Below, piece after piece: positions 27,401 to 36,374 of a stretch of 64,000 nt of DNA. The position numbers and the translations under genes are program-made. A model generated the notes under the pieces. It was not told where the DNA came from. It was given only the letters and a program-made list of their open reading frames with translations, and ran no database searches. This DNA comes from Anthopleura xanthogrammica. Its lineage: Eukaryota; Cnidaria; Anthozoa; Actiniaria; Actiniidae. Position 1 is the stretch's first letter, and each line of letters begins with the position of its first letter. The stretch is taken from NCBI GenBank assembly GCA_964019055.1, contig OZ025224.1, positions 3,719,376-3,783,375 on the forward strand, in the 5' to 3' direction.

Positions 27401-27786
27401 TGAGCTTGCAATGATAGAGACGCAAAAAAAAAAATGTCCAAGGTGTTAAAAAGGTCTCTATCATTGCAAGCTCACCGTTCGTCTTGCTTCGATGCAAAGG
27501 CACAGCTACCTTTCAAGATAGCGCAAGGAACTGTGAAGAGGCCTTCTGCGTGCAATGTTGCATCGTGTAAAAAAAAGGTAAAGAATAGGTCCCAGGACAC
27601 TCATTACAAAATCCTAACACTAGCCCAGCAATTCCGGCTCTGACGCACTTTCCACTCCGATTTCGTGCCAAGCGAAAACTAGACTCACTGATGTTTTGTT
27701 TTGCTTTCTATCTTATAGCAACGGAAATGAAACAGCAAATCGAAGAATGGATCAGGTCCAAGAAGGACGGAAAGGCGTCGGGTTAA
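11573..27786 (+). CDS. UBE4B: Ubiquitin conjugation factor E4 B (U-box E3/E4 ligase)
   Basis: Twenty-eight coding exons join without a frame break to about 1126 residues: 11573-11596, 12738-13061, 13960-14022, 14167-14233, 15530-15834, 15920-16023, 16358-16487, 16921-17004, 17513-17575, 17719-17835, 18112-18213, 18888-19001, 19310-19399, 20155-20260, 20710-20945, 21410-21537, 22264-22362, 22678-22795, 22909-23026, 23321-23447, 23902-24043, 24380-24514, 24640-24717, 25141-25254, 25809-25877, 26146-26251, 26974-27123 and 27719-27786. The start MSELSADE followed by IRRRRLARL matches the vertebrate N-terminus closely. A Ser-rich variable region (about 20-260) precedes the Ufd2 core, with '[10 protein letters not shown]', '[12 protein letters not shown]' and '[13 protein letters not shown]'. 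The C-terminal U-box begins '[12 protein letters not shown]'. The enzyme extends ubiquitin chains with an E2 and partners p97/VCP in yeast and animals. It is somewhat shorter than the human protein. An AATAAA lies at 27912. Confidence 0.97.
14341..14886. repeat. 546-bp TTAA-flanked fold-back element, copy 1
   Basis: The element is bounded by TTAA on both sides and begins 'agggggactagtacgaaaat'; the other end is the reverse complement. The terminal inverted repeats run inward for about 190 bp ('gacgtcatttactcaacac' is found in both arms) around a short centre. TTAA target sites are typical of piggyBac-type transposition, so this may be a piggyBac-class MITE. It lies in UBE4B intron 4. An inverted second copy is at 35804-36348. 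Confidence 0.85.
15236..15463. repeat. MITE with 'ataccccattcacac' ends, copy 1
   Basis: The element starts 'ataccccattcacacc', ends 'gtgtgaatggggtat' and has internal 'tgtttagttaaact' phrases in both orientations. A second copy is at 26517-26732. Both copies are in UBE4B introns. Confidence 0.75.
17888..18046 (+). repeat. 57-bp satellite, about three units, in UBE4B intron 10
   Basis: There are three consecutive copies of 'ggttgtttcagggttc.atctgtga.ttag', the unit that forms the larger arrays at 34757-35545 and 52948-53432. The array fills most of the 276-bp intron between exons 10 and 11. Confidence 0.8.
18441..18735. repeat. Poly-T and AT-rich low-complexity block in UBE4B intron 11
   Basis: A T-run of about 30 bases at 18441, a second T-run at 18651 and '(tat)n' repeats surround an inverted 'tatcacac...gtgtgata' motif. 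It may be the 3' end of a retroelement on the opposite strand, but no coding remnant supports this. Confidence 0.5.
19848..20055 (+). repeat. tRNA-derived SINE, copy in UBE4B intron 13
   Basis: The A box 'TGGCGTAATGG' (19857-19867) and the B box 'GGTTTGATTCC' (19900-19910) sit at tRNA-like spacing. They are followed by the family body 'gtgagtagagttgtctgttg' and 'ggttctctcctgtg'. Related copies are at 20985-21180 and, reversed, at 53605. It is not a functional tRNA because the acceptor stem does not close. Confidence 0.75.
20985..21180 (+). repeat. tRNA-derived SINE, copy in UBE4B intron 15
   Basis: The A box 'TGGCGTAGCAG' (20989-20999) and the B box 'GGTTCTAGTCC' (21032-21042) are followed by 'gtgagtagagttgcttgttg' and 'ggttctcgcctgtg'. 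A run of C bases from about 21127 interrupts the body. It belongs to the same family as 19848-20055. Confidence 0.75.
21685..22171. repeat. Short fold-back MITE with a second fold-back nested inside
   Basis: The outer element runs from 'tatagaccccttgcag' to 'ctgcaaggggtctatat'. Inside it, 21794-22147 is the same nested family as at 2134-2458: arms 'ccagtttcacattcgatgg', 'aaaacagcggtttcc' and 'gaggctaagcctg' appear in both orientations. Relative to this copy, the one at 2134 lacks about 35 bases near 'aaaagtccgtggg'. It lies in UBE4B intron 16. Confidence 0.8.
22379..22568. repeat. MITE with 'tacagtcgaacctc' ends
   Basis: The left end 'tacagtcgaacctccac' and right end 'gtagaggttcgactgta' are inverted copies. 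The interior repeats 'atggccactaatggccacct'. The termini resemble those of Tc1/mariner/pogo-type non-autonomous elements. It lies in UBE4B intron 17. Confidence 0.75.
23124..23220 (+). repeat. Duplicated tail of UBE4B exon 19 with its splice donor
   Basis: This 97-bp block repeats 22986-23082 at a 138-bp spacing. It contains the last 41 coding bases of exon 19, the GTGAGT donor and about 50 bases of intron, with a handful of substitutions. It has no acceptor. Using its donor would extend exon 19 and meet TAA within a few codons, so it is most likely inert or a source of nonsense transcripts. Confidence 0.85.
23610..23786. repeat. MITE with 'ctttgcaccatcacgtgatgg' arms
   Basis: Both ends carry 'tttgcaccatcacgtgatgg' in opposite orientations, with a second inverted pair further in ('aggaggcaggaacaatag'). 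The element is about 177 bp, non-coding and lies in UBE4B intron 20. Confidence 0.75.
24167..24274. repeat. Short fold-back MITE ('accccttgca' family), partial
   Basis: It runs from 'aatgcagctcaatttggaga' to 'gacgtcacgtgcaagggg'. The left terminus is truncated. It lies in UBE4B intron 21. Confidence 0.7.
25322..25456. repeat. Short fold-back MITE ('accccttgca' family), variant
   Basis: In this copy both ends read 'ccccttttacgtgacgtcaa' and its complement, giving a nearly perfect 134-bp palindrome. Other copies have different left and right ends. It lies in UBE4B intron 24. Confidence 0.75.
25934..26072. repeat. Short fold-back MITE ('accccttgca' family), full length
   Basis: This copy runs from 'atagaccccttgcagcacg' to 'gtgcaaggggtctat', 139 bp, and represents the family well. 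It lies in UBE4B intron 25. Confidence 0.8.
26517..26732. repeat. MITE with 'ccccattcacac' ends, copy 2
   Basis: It starts 'gccccattcacacc', ends 'ggtgtgaatggggtat' and shares 'aacatgtttaa' with the copy at 15236-15463. It lies in UBE4B intron 26. Confidence 0.7.
27175..27304. repeat. MITE of the 'catttcagaccacg' family, partial
   Basis: The inverted pair 'catttcagaccacg.gtcatt' and 'aatgacacgtg.tctgaaatg' is followed by 'gggaaaacattacgccca' and an end '...gtctat'. Fuller copies are at 42743-42953 and 44622-44822. It lies in the last UBE4B intron. Confidence 0.7.
27340..27537. repeat. Fold-back element with about 80-bp arms
   Basis: The left arm (27340-27420) and right arm (27454-27537) are inverted copies containing 'cgaacggtgagcttgcaatg' and 'cctttgcatcgaag'. 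The arms differ at a few sites and surround an A-rich centre of about 33 bp. It lies in the last UBE4B intron, between the two U-box exons. Confidence 0.8.
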
Positions 27787-29738
27787 CTAACCCTGAACTT
27801 TCCATGCCCTTCAATCATTATTTGATATTATTTTTTTGGCTTTCTCGACAATGACTAATTAATTTCAATATTGCTTTGCTGAATTGACAAGTGTATGAAA
27901 GTATGAATTGCAATAAAATATTGGGTAACTTTAAATATTCCATCGTGTAAAACGTGTTTTATTTATGCTGTGCTTGAGTTTGCAGATTGTGCACATGGTT
28001 GATTACTTCTTACACAGGGAACCCGGCTTTCGATTAATTGGACGATTTTATTACGGTTTCTTTTAGAAAGGTCACTCTTTTTATTTATTATTACTGGGAT
28101 ACCTGTGGTATCCCGGTCATAAAATGTCTTTGGTTGTTTTTTTTTTCTTTCTTTTTTTGTGTCTTCTCCGAGACAAAGTGAACAAATTGCGCAATACTAC
28201 CCAGAGGGTCATTGCGCCCTTACCCAAGAGTCCTTAGCGGGCATCTGCCACAGGGTTCCCGTCTATGAATCCGATTAATTTATATGTGTCACCTGTCAAT
28301 CAATGCCACTATGTTGCCAAGTAATTAACAGGGCGGAGCTAGCTTATCACGTGACATAATTTAATGTCTACGCATGCTCTATTTCGTTGACTGCTGTAAT
28401 TCAAGACTGAGTCAGAATTTTTAATTTATTCGTAAACAAGGATAATTCTAATCAAACCAAGATTTCTAAAGAATTTTCATTTATCTTGGCAAATATCTAA
28501 CTTTAATTGACTACTCGTGCTTTAACTCAGCTATTCAACGCAATATTGTCTGTAGTATCAGTACCAAGGTACAAATTAGCAAATAATTCTTGTGTTAAAG
28601 ATCTCCAAGCTAAATTCAAACAGATAGGACGTCATGACTTCATTTGAGTTTTAGCGACCCGATTCTCGGATGCTATATTTAATGTTTTGACTCAACAACA
28701 CTACTACAAATAAATATGAGGTACAAAGAAGTTTATTCGGACTTTCATTTTGATATTAAGAAAGAGTAATGATAATTATTCCATGTTAAATCGGCGAATA
28801 ATTGTAACATATTCCATGTTTTAAAAATCGAACGCATGCCTTTTGACCCTCAGATTCATTCAACTCACGGCACTCGTTAAATATTTACGAACTGTCGACT
28901 GATTTACAAATATATACGAATACAAAATTATAAAATGTAATGCAATTCTGAGGGACGTTTTGAGCAATTATTTGCTCGTCTTACCGTTCTAAATGAAGGA
29001 CTCAACTAGTAAACAAAATGCTGAGCTAAAGAAAACGTGTCTCCGTCAGCTCGCTTTACCGACTTTCTGTCTGCGACTTAATTAAGTATGATAAAACTCG
29101 GACTGGAATCGGAAGGATATGGAAGTTGGACTTCAACAAAATGGGTATTTTCGATGATTTAGTTTTTGATTTAACTTTTTTTCCCCAAAATAGCTTCATT
29201 GTACATTTATAGTAGGCAGTCTCTCACTGTCTTTTGAAAAACGACGAAAAAAGAAAACGAGGGCCTCGAGAGTACGATACATCATACTTATTTCATAATT
29301 GATCACTCTTTTTCCACAAAGTGTGGGTCAAGGGCACCCTAGGACCCTCCCCCTTCCCCTGCCCCTGGTCCCACCCGGTCCAGGTATCCCAGTGCACGCT
29401 GCAACCAGCGTCTAGTTTTATTTTATTTTGAGATTTGCCCGCAGGCTGGTGCTGTACAATAGGACACGAGGTCCCCTTCGAGGTACATTGCACCAATTCC
29501 CAACCCCTTAAAACTCCCATACCCATCCCACAATCAACCCATTAAGAAATCATTAGTAAAGGCTAGACACTGAGGGTGGTCACTGCCAGGGTTTCTTTAC
29601 GTCCTCAGTGGTTCTTTTACGTCCCTCCGATGCAGGGTTAGGTAGTGTGGAGAGACGGGACCGCCATTTTACGTGATCATCCGAGCCACGGGAAGGTCTA
29701 ACCGTTTGTAGATGTAATTACAAAGGCAGCACCTTCTT

Positions 29739-29772
<34 letters not shown>

Positions 29773-30069
29773 CCGGGGCTTGAATCCACGACCTCCCGCA
29801 CGAAAGTCCGGTGCTCAACCAACTGAGCCAACCGGGTGGCGGTGGCGGTGACTCTTTATGGGAGTCCTGTGGTTTGAGATCGGCTGGTCGGTTTATCGGT
29901 TTACAGTTACCACTGTGGTGTTGCTCTTTATGGGTTGCCTGTGTGTTTGGATGTAACTTTGACTGTTCACTAGAAAGTGCGTTACCAACAAGCTATCAAT
30001 TTACAGTCCAGTCCTAATAAATCCACCTATTGTTTTTAAAGCGCACGAAGTCGAAAAGAATTCTTCGAT
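27787..30069. other. Intergenic, UBE4B 3' flank to GT31 gene
   Basis: It starts with the UBE4B 3' UTR; AATAAA is at 27912-27917. From 28,090 there is a short 'gggatacctgtggtatccc' palindrome and AT-rich sequence with no coding signal. A SINE occupies about 29555-29842. Nothing else is recognised. Confidence 0.5.
29555..29842 (-). repeat. tRNA-derived SINE of a second family
   Basis: Read on the minus strand, it begins 'ggttggctcagttggttgag' (A box TGGCTCAGTTGG), then 'gtggattcaagccccgg' (B-box-like), then about 220 bp of unique body containing 'taaaatggcggtcccgtctc' and 'acgtaaaagaaccactgagg'. The tRNA-like head does not fold with a closed acceptor stem, so this is a SINE rather than a tRNA gene. 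Confidence 0.75.
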
Positions 30070-32384
30070 TCATCGGCGCCATTGGCCTGCTTCCCCACCT
30101 TTCCATGAATCATGGCCTAATGACCAATTGGGTTTTTTATTACATAATTTGGGTTCGAATCTATACTTAGGCCCCATTTTAGTCCAATTAAAGGTGTTTT
30201 GAGAACAATAAGTGTCGAATTTTCTTAGGTTTGGTACATTTTTCTTTTTACCGTCGTTGCTTGCTTTGTGATACTCCAACATTTTGTCCCCGTAAGCCCC
30301 ATGGAGGCCCATATAGTTATCACAGATATTTTTGATGCCAGCAAACTTGGGCATCTGAGCAGCTGGTGGATAATGATGAAGGCGATCGTCGTGGAAGTAC
30401 AGCTTAGAAGGAATATCGTTTAACCATAAAGCTATTTGCTGATCTCCATGAGGATGGCAATACATGTTCGTCTGATTTTGACTCAAAAAACGCGAAATTA
30501 TATCTTTGGTGAAGACCATCCATGCTTCGTCCGGCCAGACAAGTTGATCACCTTCGCAATGAAAATTTGCCCAGACAAGATTTTTCTTTGGCCGATGTTT
30601 TAGTTCATGGATTAATTTGCTTAAACAGATAAAGTAATCATCATCGGCCCGAAGGAAGTACTCAAAGTTGAAGTGAGCATAGGCCCAGCGTATTTGATAG
30701 AGAAAACGAAGTCCAAACTCTCTCCCTCCAGATAGTGGTTGGAATACCATATCCTTGTAGCGACTATTTTCCTCTCGCAGATTTTTAGATATATTTCTGT
30801 TAACTTTTCCATCGGTTACGAAAAAGCATCTAACCTGCAAGAAAACCGTTAAATGTCAATAGGGGATAGCGCTAGAATGATATAATTTAGCCCTTGGCAT
30901 AAAATCGTAAACAGACATTCATGTCCCGGATTTCGAATGTATGTAAAGGCCAGGGGACATAGAGACATGGAGCAGGGACCAACAGCAGGGACATGGAGCA
31001 AGGACATATACCAGGGACATATATCAGGGACATATATCAGGGACATATATCAGGGACATATATCAGGGACATATATCTGGGACACATATCAGGGACATAT
31101 ATCAGGGACATATATCAGGGACATATATCAGGGACATATATCAGGGACATATATCAGGGACATATATCAGGAACATATATCAGGGACACATATCAGGGAC
31201 ATATATCAGGGACATATCAGGGACATATATCAGGGAACTATATAAGGGACATATATCAGGGACATATATCAGGGACATACACCTGCTTGCAAAAAGGTTG
31301 TCATAGAAAAATACACTTTAGTGAATTAGTAAATTTGCAGATTAGGAATAAATTATCAGTGACGTCAGACTCGCGGGCGCCCGAATCAGATCATTCCAGG
31401 TAACGCCAGGCAGCACTAGAATTTCTGGTTTTAGTTACGATGTGCATAAATTTACTGCACACTACCACGCCCGAATGTTGTCATTCGAATTGGTTTCTTT
31501 TGGATGCCCACGAATATTTGAGAAATAGACCTACGGTAGATATGCATGAAATGTGGAGTTCCTCAAGGTTCTGCACTTGGCCTGGGCCCTTACTCGAATG
31601 TAAATATATGAATGATTTTACTTTAACCGCAAGAAATCAAGTGGAATTACAAGTACTTCCTTGTTCAGTGTAGTTCTTATAACTGTATTTCCAAGCTTCA
31701 TGCTTCTGTCCAGTATTCGAATCAAATCCAATAAATTAGATGGAATGATTTTGAGCGTTATTAAGTTAGTAGGGAACTTAAGCAGCTTGAAATCTAGGAC
31801 GGGGACGTGAGACCTGAGGTTTTAGAACTGAATTTAATGATAGAGGAAGATCTGGAAATAGGTGTTACTTCTTGATCTCAAGACAAGAACGACCTGCAAT
31901 TGCTGAATATTGCATTATGGCGAGAACGATATCGTCTTTTCTTATTCAGATACGGCATCCCCGTTCTAGATTTCTAGTTTCTTAAGTTCCCTGGTTTGTC
32001 GTATCACGTCGAACTTACCTCACTGTTGTTATAGCAATGTTTCCAATAGGTTTTACGTATTCGTTCTCTTCGCTGGCTTCTTTCTGGCGCGGTAGAAATG
32101 ATTACTACCAGAGTGATGTTTTCCAACCTGTTAAGACTTTCCTTCGTTCGGTTTTTTTGAAGGGCGATAGATGAGTTTTTAATAACTTTTACAAGTTCGG
32201 CATTCAACGCATTCTGGATTCTTGAAACAAAACCATCATCAAGCTCGACAGTTGAATTAGATTCTGAGAGATATCGGGTGAACGCTTGAAAAGACGATGT
32301 CTTGACCAAAACTAAACTAACTATGAATAAACAAATAACCGAAGCAAATAGTAGTAGATTCTTCTGATTTTGTAAATTTACCAT
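30070..32384 (-). CDS. GT31 beta-1,3-galactosyl/N-acetylglucosaminyltransferase-like, two exons
   Basis: The exons are 32019-32384 (122 codons) and 30070-30834, joined in phase 0 after Glu122, for about 376 residues. The layout is that of a type II Golgi enzyme: a short cytosolic tail, a membrane anchor at residues about 10-28, a stem with potential N-glycosylation sites (NST, NSS, NRT, NIT), then the catalytic domain. Family landmarks are 'VVIISTAPERSQRRERIRKT' (the usual start of GT31 domains), the DxD metal/nucleotide-sugar motif as 'LRADDDYF' near residue 186, and 'WPDEAWMVFTKDI'. The C-terminal part lacks the usual 'EDV' acceptor-side signature; 'HPHGDQQIALWL' stands in its place. Substrate cannot be told from sequence. 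The intron (30835-32018) contains a 13-bp minisatellite. Confidence 0.88.
31013..31283. repeat. 13-bp minisatellite, about 20 units
   Basis: The unit is 'cagggacatatat', repeated with few changes from about 31013 to 31283. Because 13 is not a multiple of 3, three units make a 13-codon period, so the array reads open in several frames; these frames are not genes. It lies in the GT31 intron. Confidence 0.9.
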
Positions 32385-32846
32385 CTCAAATACAAGTTAA
32401 TCAGTAATAACAGCTTCTGGTAATAGCTTAATCGAGTGGACGATTGATTGGTTTCGTTGCAGTTAAATTATCCGAGCGAAAATTATCTATTATTCATACG
32501 ACAAAAACGAACTAAAAAACAATAGAATCTTTAGAAAATATAACGAATCACGCAATAGAACCACTTTAAAGCTACCTAATTGGTGAAAACTGCACAATCT
32601 TGTTTGTCTTTTCAAGCATATATTTTTTTCTAGCTCATTAAATGTTTGTAATATAGCCAGGTCCCCTTGACTAATCTCCATGAGAAACCTGTTAGCATTG
32701 AGCCCATAAAAAGGCTGCAGGTAAACGGCCCCAATGGTCAGTATTCAGGTTTGTGTGATTAAAATTCAGAATTCATGAGCGAAAAATAAAACGTAACGTT
32801 TATTTATTGATCAAACATTTATTTTTCTTTATTTGCAAAAAGTGAT

Positions 32847-33078
32847 AGAGTGAAGTCACTAAACCCGTGACACAAAAATTGCTTGTTCAAGTGTAATAGT
32901 CAAATAGACACAAAAGAAAACAATCAGTTTAGTTAGAGTGAAGTCATTTAACCCGTGAAATAAAAATTGCTTGTTCAAGTGTAATAGTCAAATAGACACA
33001 AAAGAAAACAATGGAATTAGGGTCTACTAAAGTGTATTAGTCTAATATCTATTTCATGGGTTTAGTGATTTCACTCTT
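32847..33078. repeat. Fold-back element with an internal direct duplication
   Basis: The left end 'agagtgaagtcactaaaccc' is matched by 'gggtttagtgatttcactct' at the right. The left arm, including 'ttgcttgttcaagtgtaata', is duplicated in direct orientation (32847-32924 and 32936-33012), so the element has two left arms and one right arm. Confidence 0.75.
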
Positions 33079-33398
33079 ACTTTATGATGGTATTTTCACG
33101 GGGAAAGAGTAGAACGCTTATAGACATTGTAACATTTACGGGAATAACAGTTTTTCATATCATTCTCATTTTGTGCTCATTTGTCCCGTTTAAGAACACA
33201 GCAACTAGTGCTCTAGTCAAAATGGAAGTCCGTTCTCTGGGTTCGCATCGTGTTTTCTCTTGTGAATTTTGTTTTTAATCATATATCGAAGGTCTTCATT
33301 ATCTATACACCACGCGGCTCATTTCCCTTCGTCTTTACACGCTTCCACAGGCTAAAACAAATAGCTGAGCTTTTGAATGTTAATTCAATATTTTCGTC

Positions 33399-33688
33399 AG
33401 GCCCGCTTAAAGAAACTTGCTGATAATACCTCTGCGTCTGAAATATGCGAGTTCTTTATGCTAAAAATATCCAATACTGTCACTCTGCTTGGATATCTGG
33501 AATTGTGTTGTACCATCAACGACGCCCTCGAAACTTCAAAGTTAAAGTCTAAAATAGAGAGTCTGGTAACATCCGTAGCGGTTATAAAAATGGTCAGAGC
33601 AGCTCAACTTGCTTCAATTGCCCTTCTAGAGGAAGCAAAAATCAAAAACCATAACTTGAAGTGGATAATATCGCAATATTATGGCTAG
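33399..33688 (+). other. Unassigned open stretch, possible exon
   Basis: After a good 3' splice site ('ttttcgtcag') an open frame runs 96 codons to a TAG. It reads 'ARLKKLADNTSASEICEFF' and later 'LLEEAKIKNHNLKW', with heptad-like Leu/Ile spacing that would give amphipathic helices. I do not recognise it, and no partner exon was found upstream. It could be a terminal exon, a pseudogene fragment or chance. Confidence 0.25.
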
Positions 33689-34756
33689 AAGTACGTATAT
33701 TGCTATAACGAACATTCTCGAAATCTCGTGATTTTGGAACAAAAGATGTGCGAATTCTTTTGTATTTTTCTGTTTGGAAATAATAGTAGTATTGGTAATG
33801 ATAATCCATGAAGGACACAAACATGGCGGACAAAAGTTCAATGGCTTAAGATAATGGAATATTTTTGATAATGTTTCACTGAAATATACTTCAAATAGAG
33901 ATTTTAGACGCACAGTGTGTTGCCCTAATTCGGGACGGTCCGGTCCCGAATTCTGGACACTTCGTGTTTCAATCGTAGTTATTCTGTGCAAATTATGAAT
34001 AAATTAAAACAAATGTGATAACATCAAATGTAGATAAGTTTCCTTGCACGACGAAATTTTTGGGCTTCATGCCGTAATTCAGAGCGGAGAAAAAGAGCAT
34101 TTTGTAAGGTAAGCCAGCATGTTATTTCTCAAATACGAGTTTTCGCTTGACTTAACATTACCAAACATAGCTCTAAAATCGTTTTTTGACTAAGCCGACG
34201 ACTCCTGAAATATTGTTTTTAAGCTGAGTTAATACCGAAAAAAATTGTTCTATTCTGTAAGTAAAATAATTATCAAATAATTAAAAATATTGTACATGAG
34301 ACTACATTCAAAGAGATTGGTATATTTTAAGCAGGTGTGCCTAATTCGGGACAGCCAAAATATACCAAAGATTGGTTACGAATAACTATGAATGTTGTCA
34401 TATAGTGAGGCTATATTTAATATGTTGTGTTGTCCAAGCTCAGATATGTTGATATTATACTTGATTAAGTGTATTTTTAAACAGTTAGGTATTAAACTGG
34501 CGCTGGATATTCAGAATGCGGTCCAAGCAGAACGGTCCAATTAAGAATTTTTACTGTTAAATAAACACGCACGTGCATTGCCTTCACAACTTCTTTATTA
34601 GGCTCATTTGTATATTTTAAACCTCCATGAGAATGAAAAGCAATATTCCTCTAATTTTCCAATGAACCAGCGAGGTTGAAGCGAGGAAATCGAAGAGTAG
34701 ATCGTATAGTGTTTGTGTCAAGAATTAGGACCAACTGTCCGAAATTAGGACCACCA

Positions 34757-35545
34757 ACTTAGATCAGCTGATTGGTTGTTCCAGGGTTAGCCATGCCAGA
34801 GGTTGTTCCAGAGCACGATCTGTGAGTTAGCCGTACCCTGACTTAGATCAGCCCAGAGGTTGTTCCAGGGCACGATTTGTGAGTTAGCCGTACCCTGACT
34901 TAAATCAGCCCAGAGGTTGTTCCAGGGCACGATCTGTGAGTTACCCGTGCCCTGAATTAGATCAGCCCAGAGGTTGTTTCAGCGTTCGATCTGCGAGTTA
35001 GTCGTGCCCTGACTTAGATCAGCCCAGAGGTTGTTTCAGGGTTCGATCTGTGAGTTAGCCGTGCCCTGACTTAGATCCGCCCAGAGGTTGTTACAGTGTT
35101 CTACCTGTGAGTTAGCCATGCCCTGACTTAGATCAGCCCAGAGGTTGTTTCAGGGTTCGATCTGTGAGTTAGCCATGCCCTGACTTAGATCAGCCCAGAG
35201 GTTGTTCCAGGGCACGATCTGTGAGTTAGCCATGCCCTGACTTAGATCAGCCCAGAGGTTGTTACAGTGTTCTATCTGTGAGTTAGCCATGCCCTGACTT
35301 AGATCAGCCCAGAGGTTGTTTCAGGTTTCGATCTGTGAGTTAGCCATGCCCTGACTTAGATCAGCCCAGAGGTTGTTTCAGGGCACGATCTGTGAGTTAG
35401 CCGTGCCCTGACTTAGATCAGCCCAGAGGTTGTTTCAGGGCACGATCTGTGAGTTAGCCATACCCTGACCTAAATCAGCCCAGAGGTTGTTTCAGGGTTC
35501 GATATGTGAGTTAGTCTTGCCCTAATGTTGATGAGCGCAGAGGTT
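34757..35545 (+). repeat. 57-bp satellite array, about 13 units
   Basis: The unit reads 'gacttagatcagcccagagg', 'ttgtttcagggttcgatctg', 'tgagttagccgtgccct'. About 13 head-to-tail copies differ by scattered changes ('tttcagggttcg' versus 'ttccagggcacg') that alternate along the array. It is followed by 'agataaaatttgaaaa', the tail also seen after the single unit at 8480-8540. Confidence 0.9.
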
Positions 35546-35626
35546 GTTCAGGGTTTAGATAAAATTTGAAAAATTATATATCTTGTAGATATCTTGGTCG
35601 GAAAAATATACCCCCCTTCCCTATCT

Positions 35627-35654
35627 CCCCCCCCCCCCCCCCCCCCCCCCCCCC
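35627..35654 (+). repeat. 28-base C homopolymer
   Basis: An uninterrupted C run follows 'ccccccttccctatctcc'. Length in such runs is error-prone in assemblies. It lies between the 57-bp array and the TTAA fold-back element. Confidence 0.9.
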
Positions 35655-35803
35655 AAATATAAAAAAAATTAATTGACAAGACAAAACTATCTTAACAACA
35701 AAAGACGATTATTAAAAATTATTACACAGTTTTTTTTAATTAAGAAAAAATGTTGAGGAAATTTGGCAAAGTCATAATTCGACGTTCTCTAATTATTTTT
35801 AAA

Positions 35804-36348
35804 TTAAAGGGGGACTAGTACGAAAATCGCTCAAAATTTAATTCGGCTGAAACTTTCTTGGAATGATCTTTAAGGCTCTAATAAACACTTGATCATTTTA
35901 TTTCTTGATATTCCGATAGGAAGTATTATATTTTTACGAATCTTTAACGGAGTCTGTGACGTCATTTACTCAACACTAAACACCGCTCCATACATTTCTT
36001 TGTAAATAACTTCTTGATTTATTTTATTTCTATAAAGCCCAAAGGTTGGCTGAAAGACTTTACTGACGTTTATTGTGATTACAATTGATTTTTAAGTCTC
36101 TTTTTTCAGTATTGAGTATGGAACGAGCGAATATTTTGATCACAAAATACAGGGAAATGTATAGAGCGATGTATGGTGTTGAGTAAATGACGTCACTGAC
36201 TTCTTTAAAAATTCGTAAAAATATAATACTTCCCTTCGGAATATCAAGAAAAAACTTTAACCAGTGTTTATTAGACCCTTAGAGATTATTATAGGAAAGT
36301 TTCAGCCGAATTAAATTTTGAACGATTTTCGTACTAGTCCCCCTTTAA
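35804..36348. repeat. 545-bp TTAA-flanked fold-back element, copy 2 (inverted)
   Basis: It is bounded by TTAA with the same 'agggggactagtacgaaaat' ends as 14341-14886. Arm-specific differences (for example 'ggaatgatctttaaggctct' on the left here, matching the right arm there) show it is inserted in the opposite orientation. The two copies are very similar along their whole length. Confidence 0.85.
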
Positions 36349-36374
36349 GTAAGTTACATTAAACCAATAAAGTA

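Larger units (their letters stand above)
26974..27786 (+). other. UBE4B: U-box catalytic domain of UBE4B (exons 27-28)
   Basis: Exon 27 begins with the second base of the Asp codon of '[18 protein letters not shown]' and continues through '[12 protein letters not shown]' and '[15 protein letters not shown]'; exon 28 completes the helix '[14 protein letters not shown]' and the stop. These are the U-box landmarks: hydrophobic core, the 'DP' E2-contact loop and the conserved 'TDPFNR' turn. Nothing needed for E2 binding appears lost. Confidence 0.95.

Noticed and set aside
29770..29842. tRNA gene on the minus strand
   Set aside because: The head is tRNA-like, but the B box is imperfect and it continues into a 220-bp SINE body; no closed cloverleaf.
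30937..31403. Open frames encoding 'GTYIRDIYQGHIS' repeats
   Set aside because: They are produced by a 13-bp minisatellite, which stays open in several frames at once; the array sits in an intron of the GT31 gene on the other strand.
33084..33278. 64-codon plus-strand frame with a hydrophobic stretch
   Set aside because: It begins at the edge of a fold-back element and has no supporting splice sites or similarity I can name.
34757..35545. A CRISPR-like array of regular repeats
   Set aside because: The 57-bp units are directly adjacent with no unique spacers, the genome is eukaryotic, and no cas genes are present. It is a satellite.
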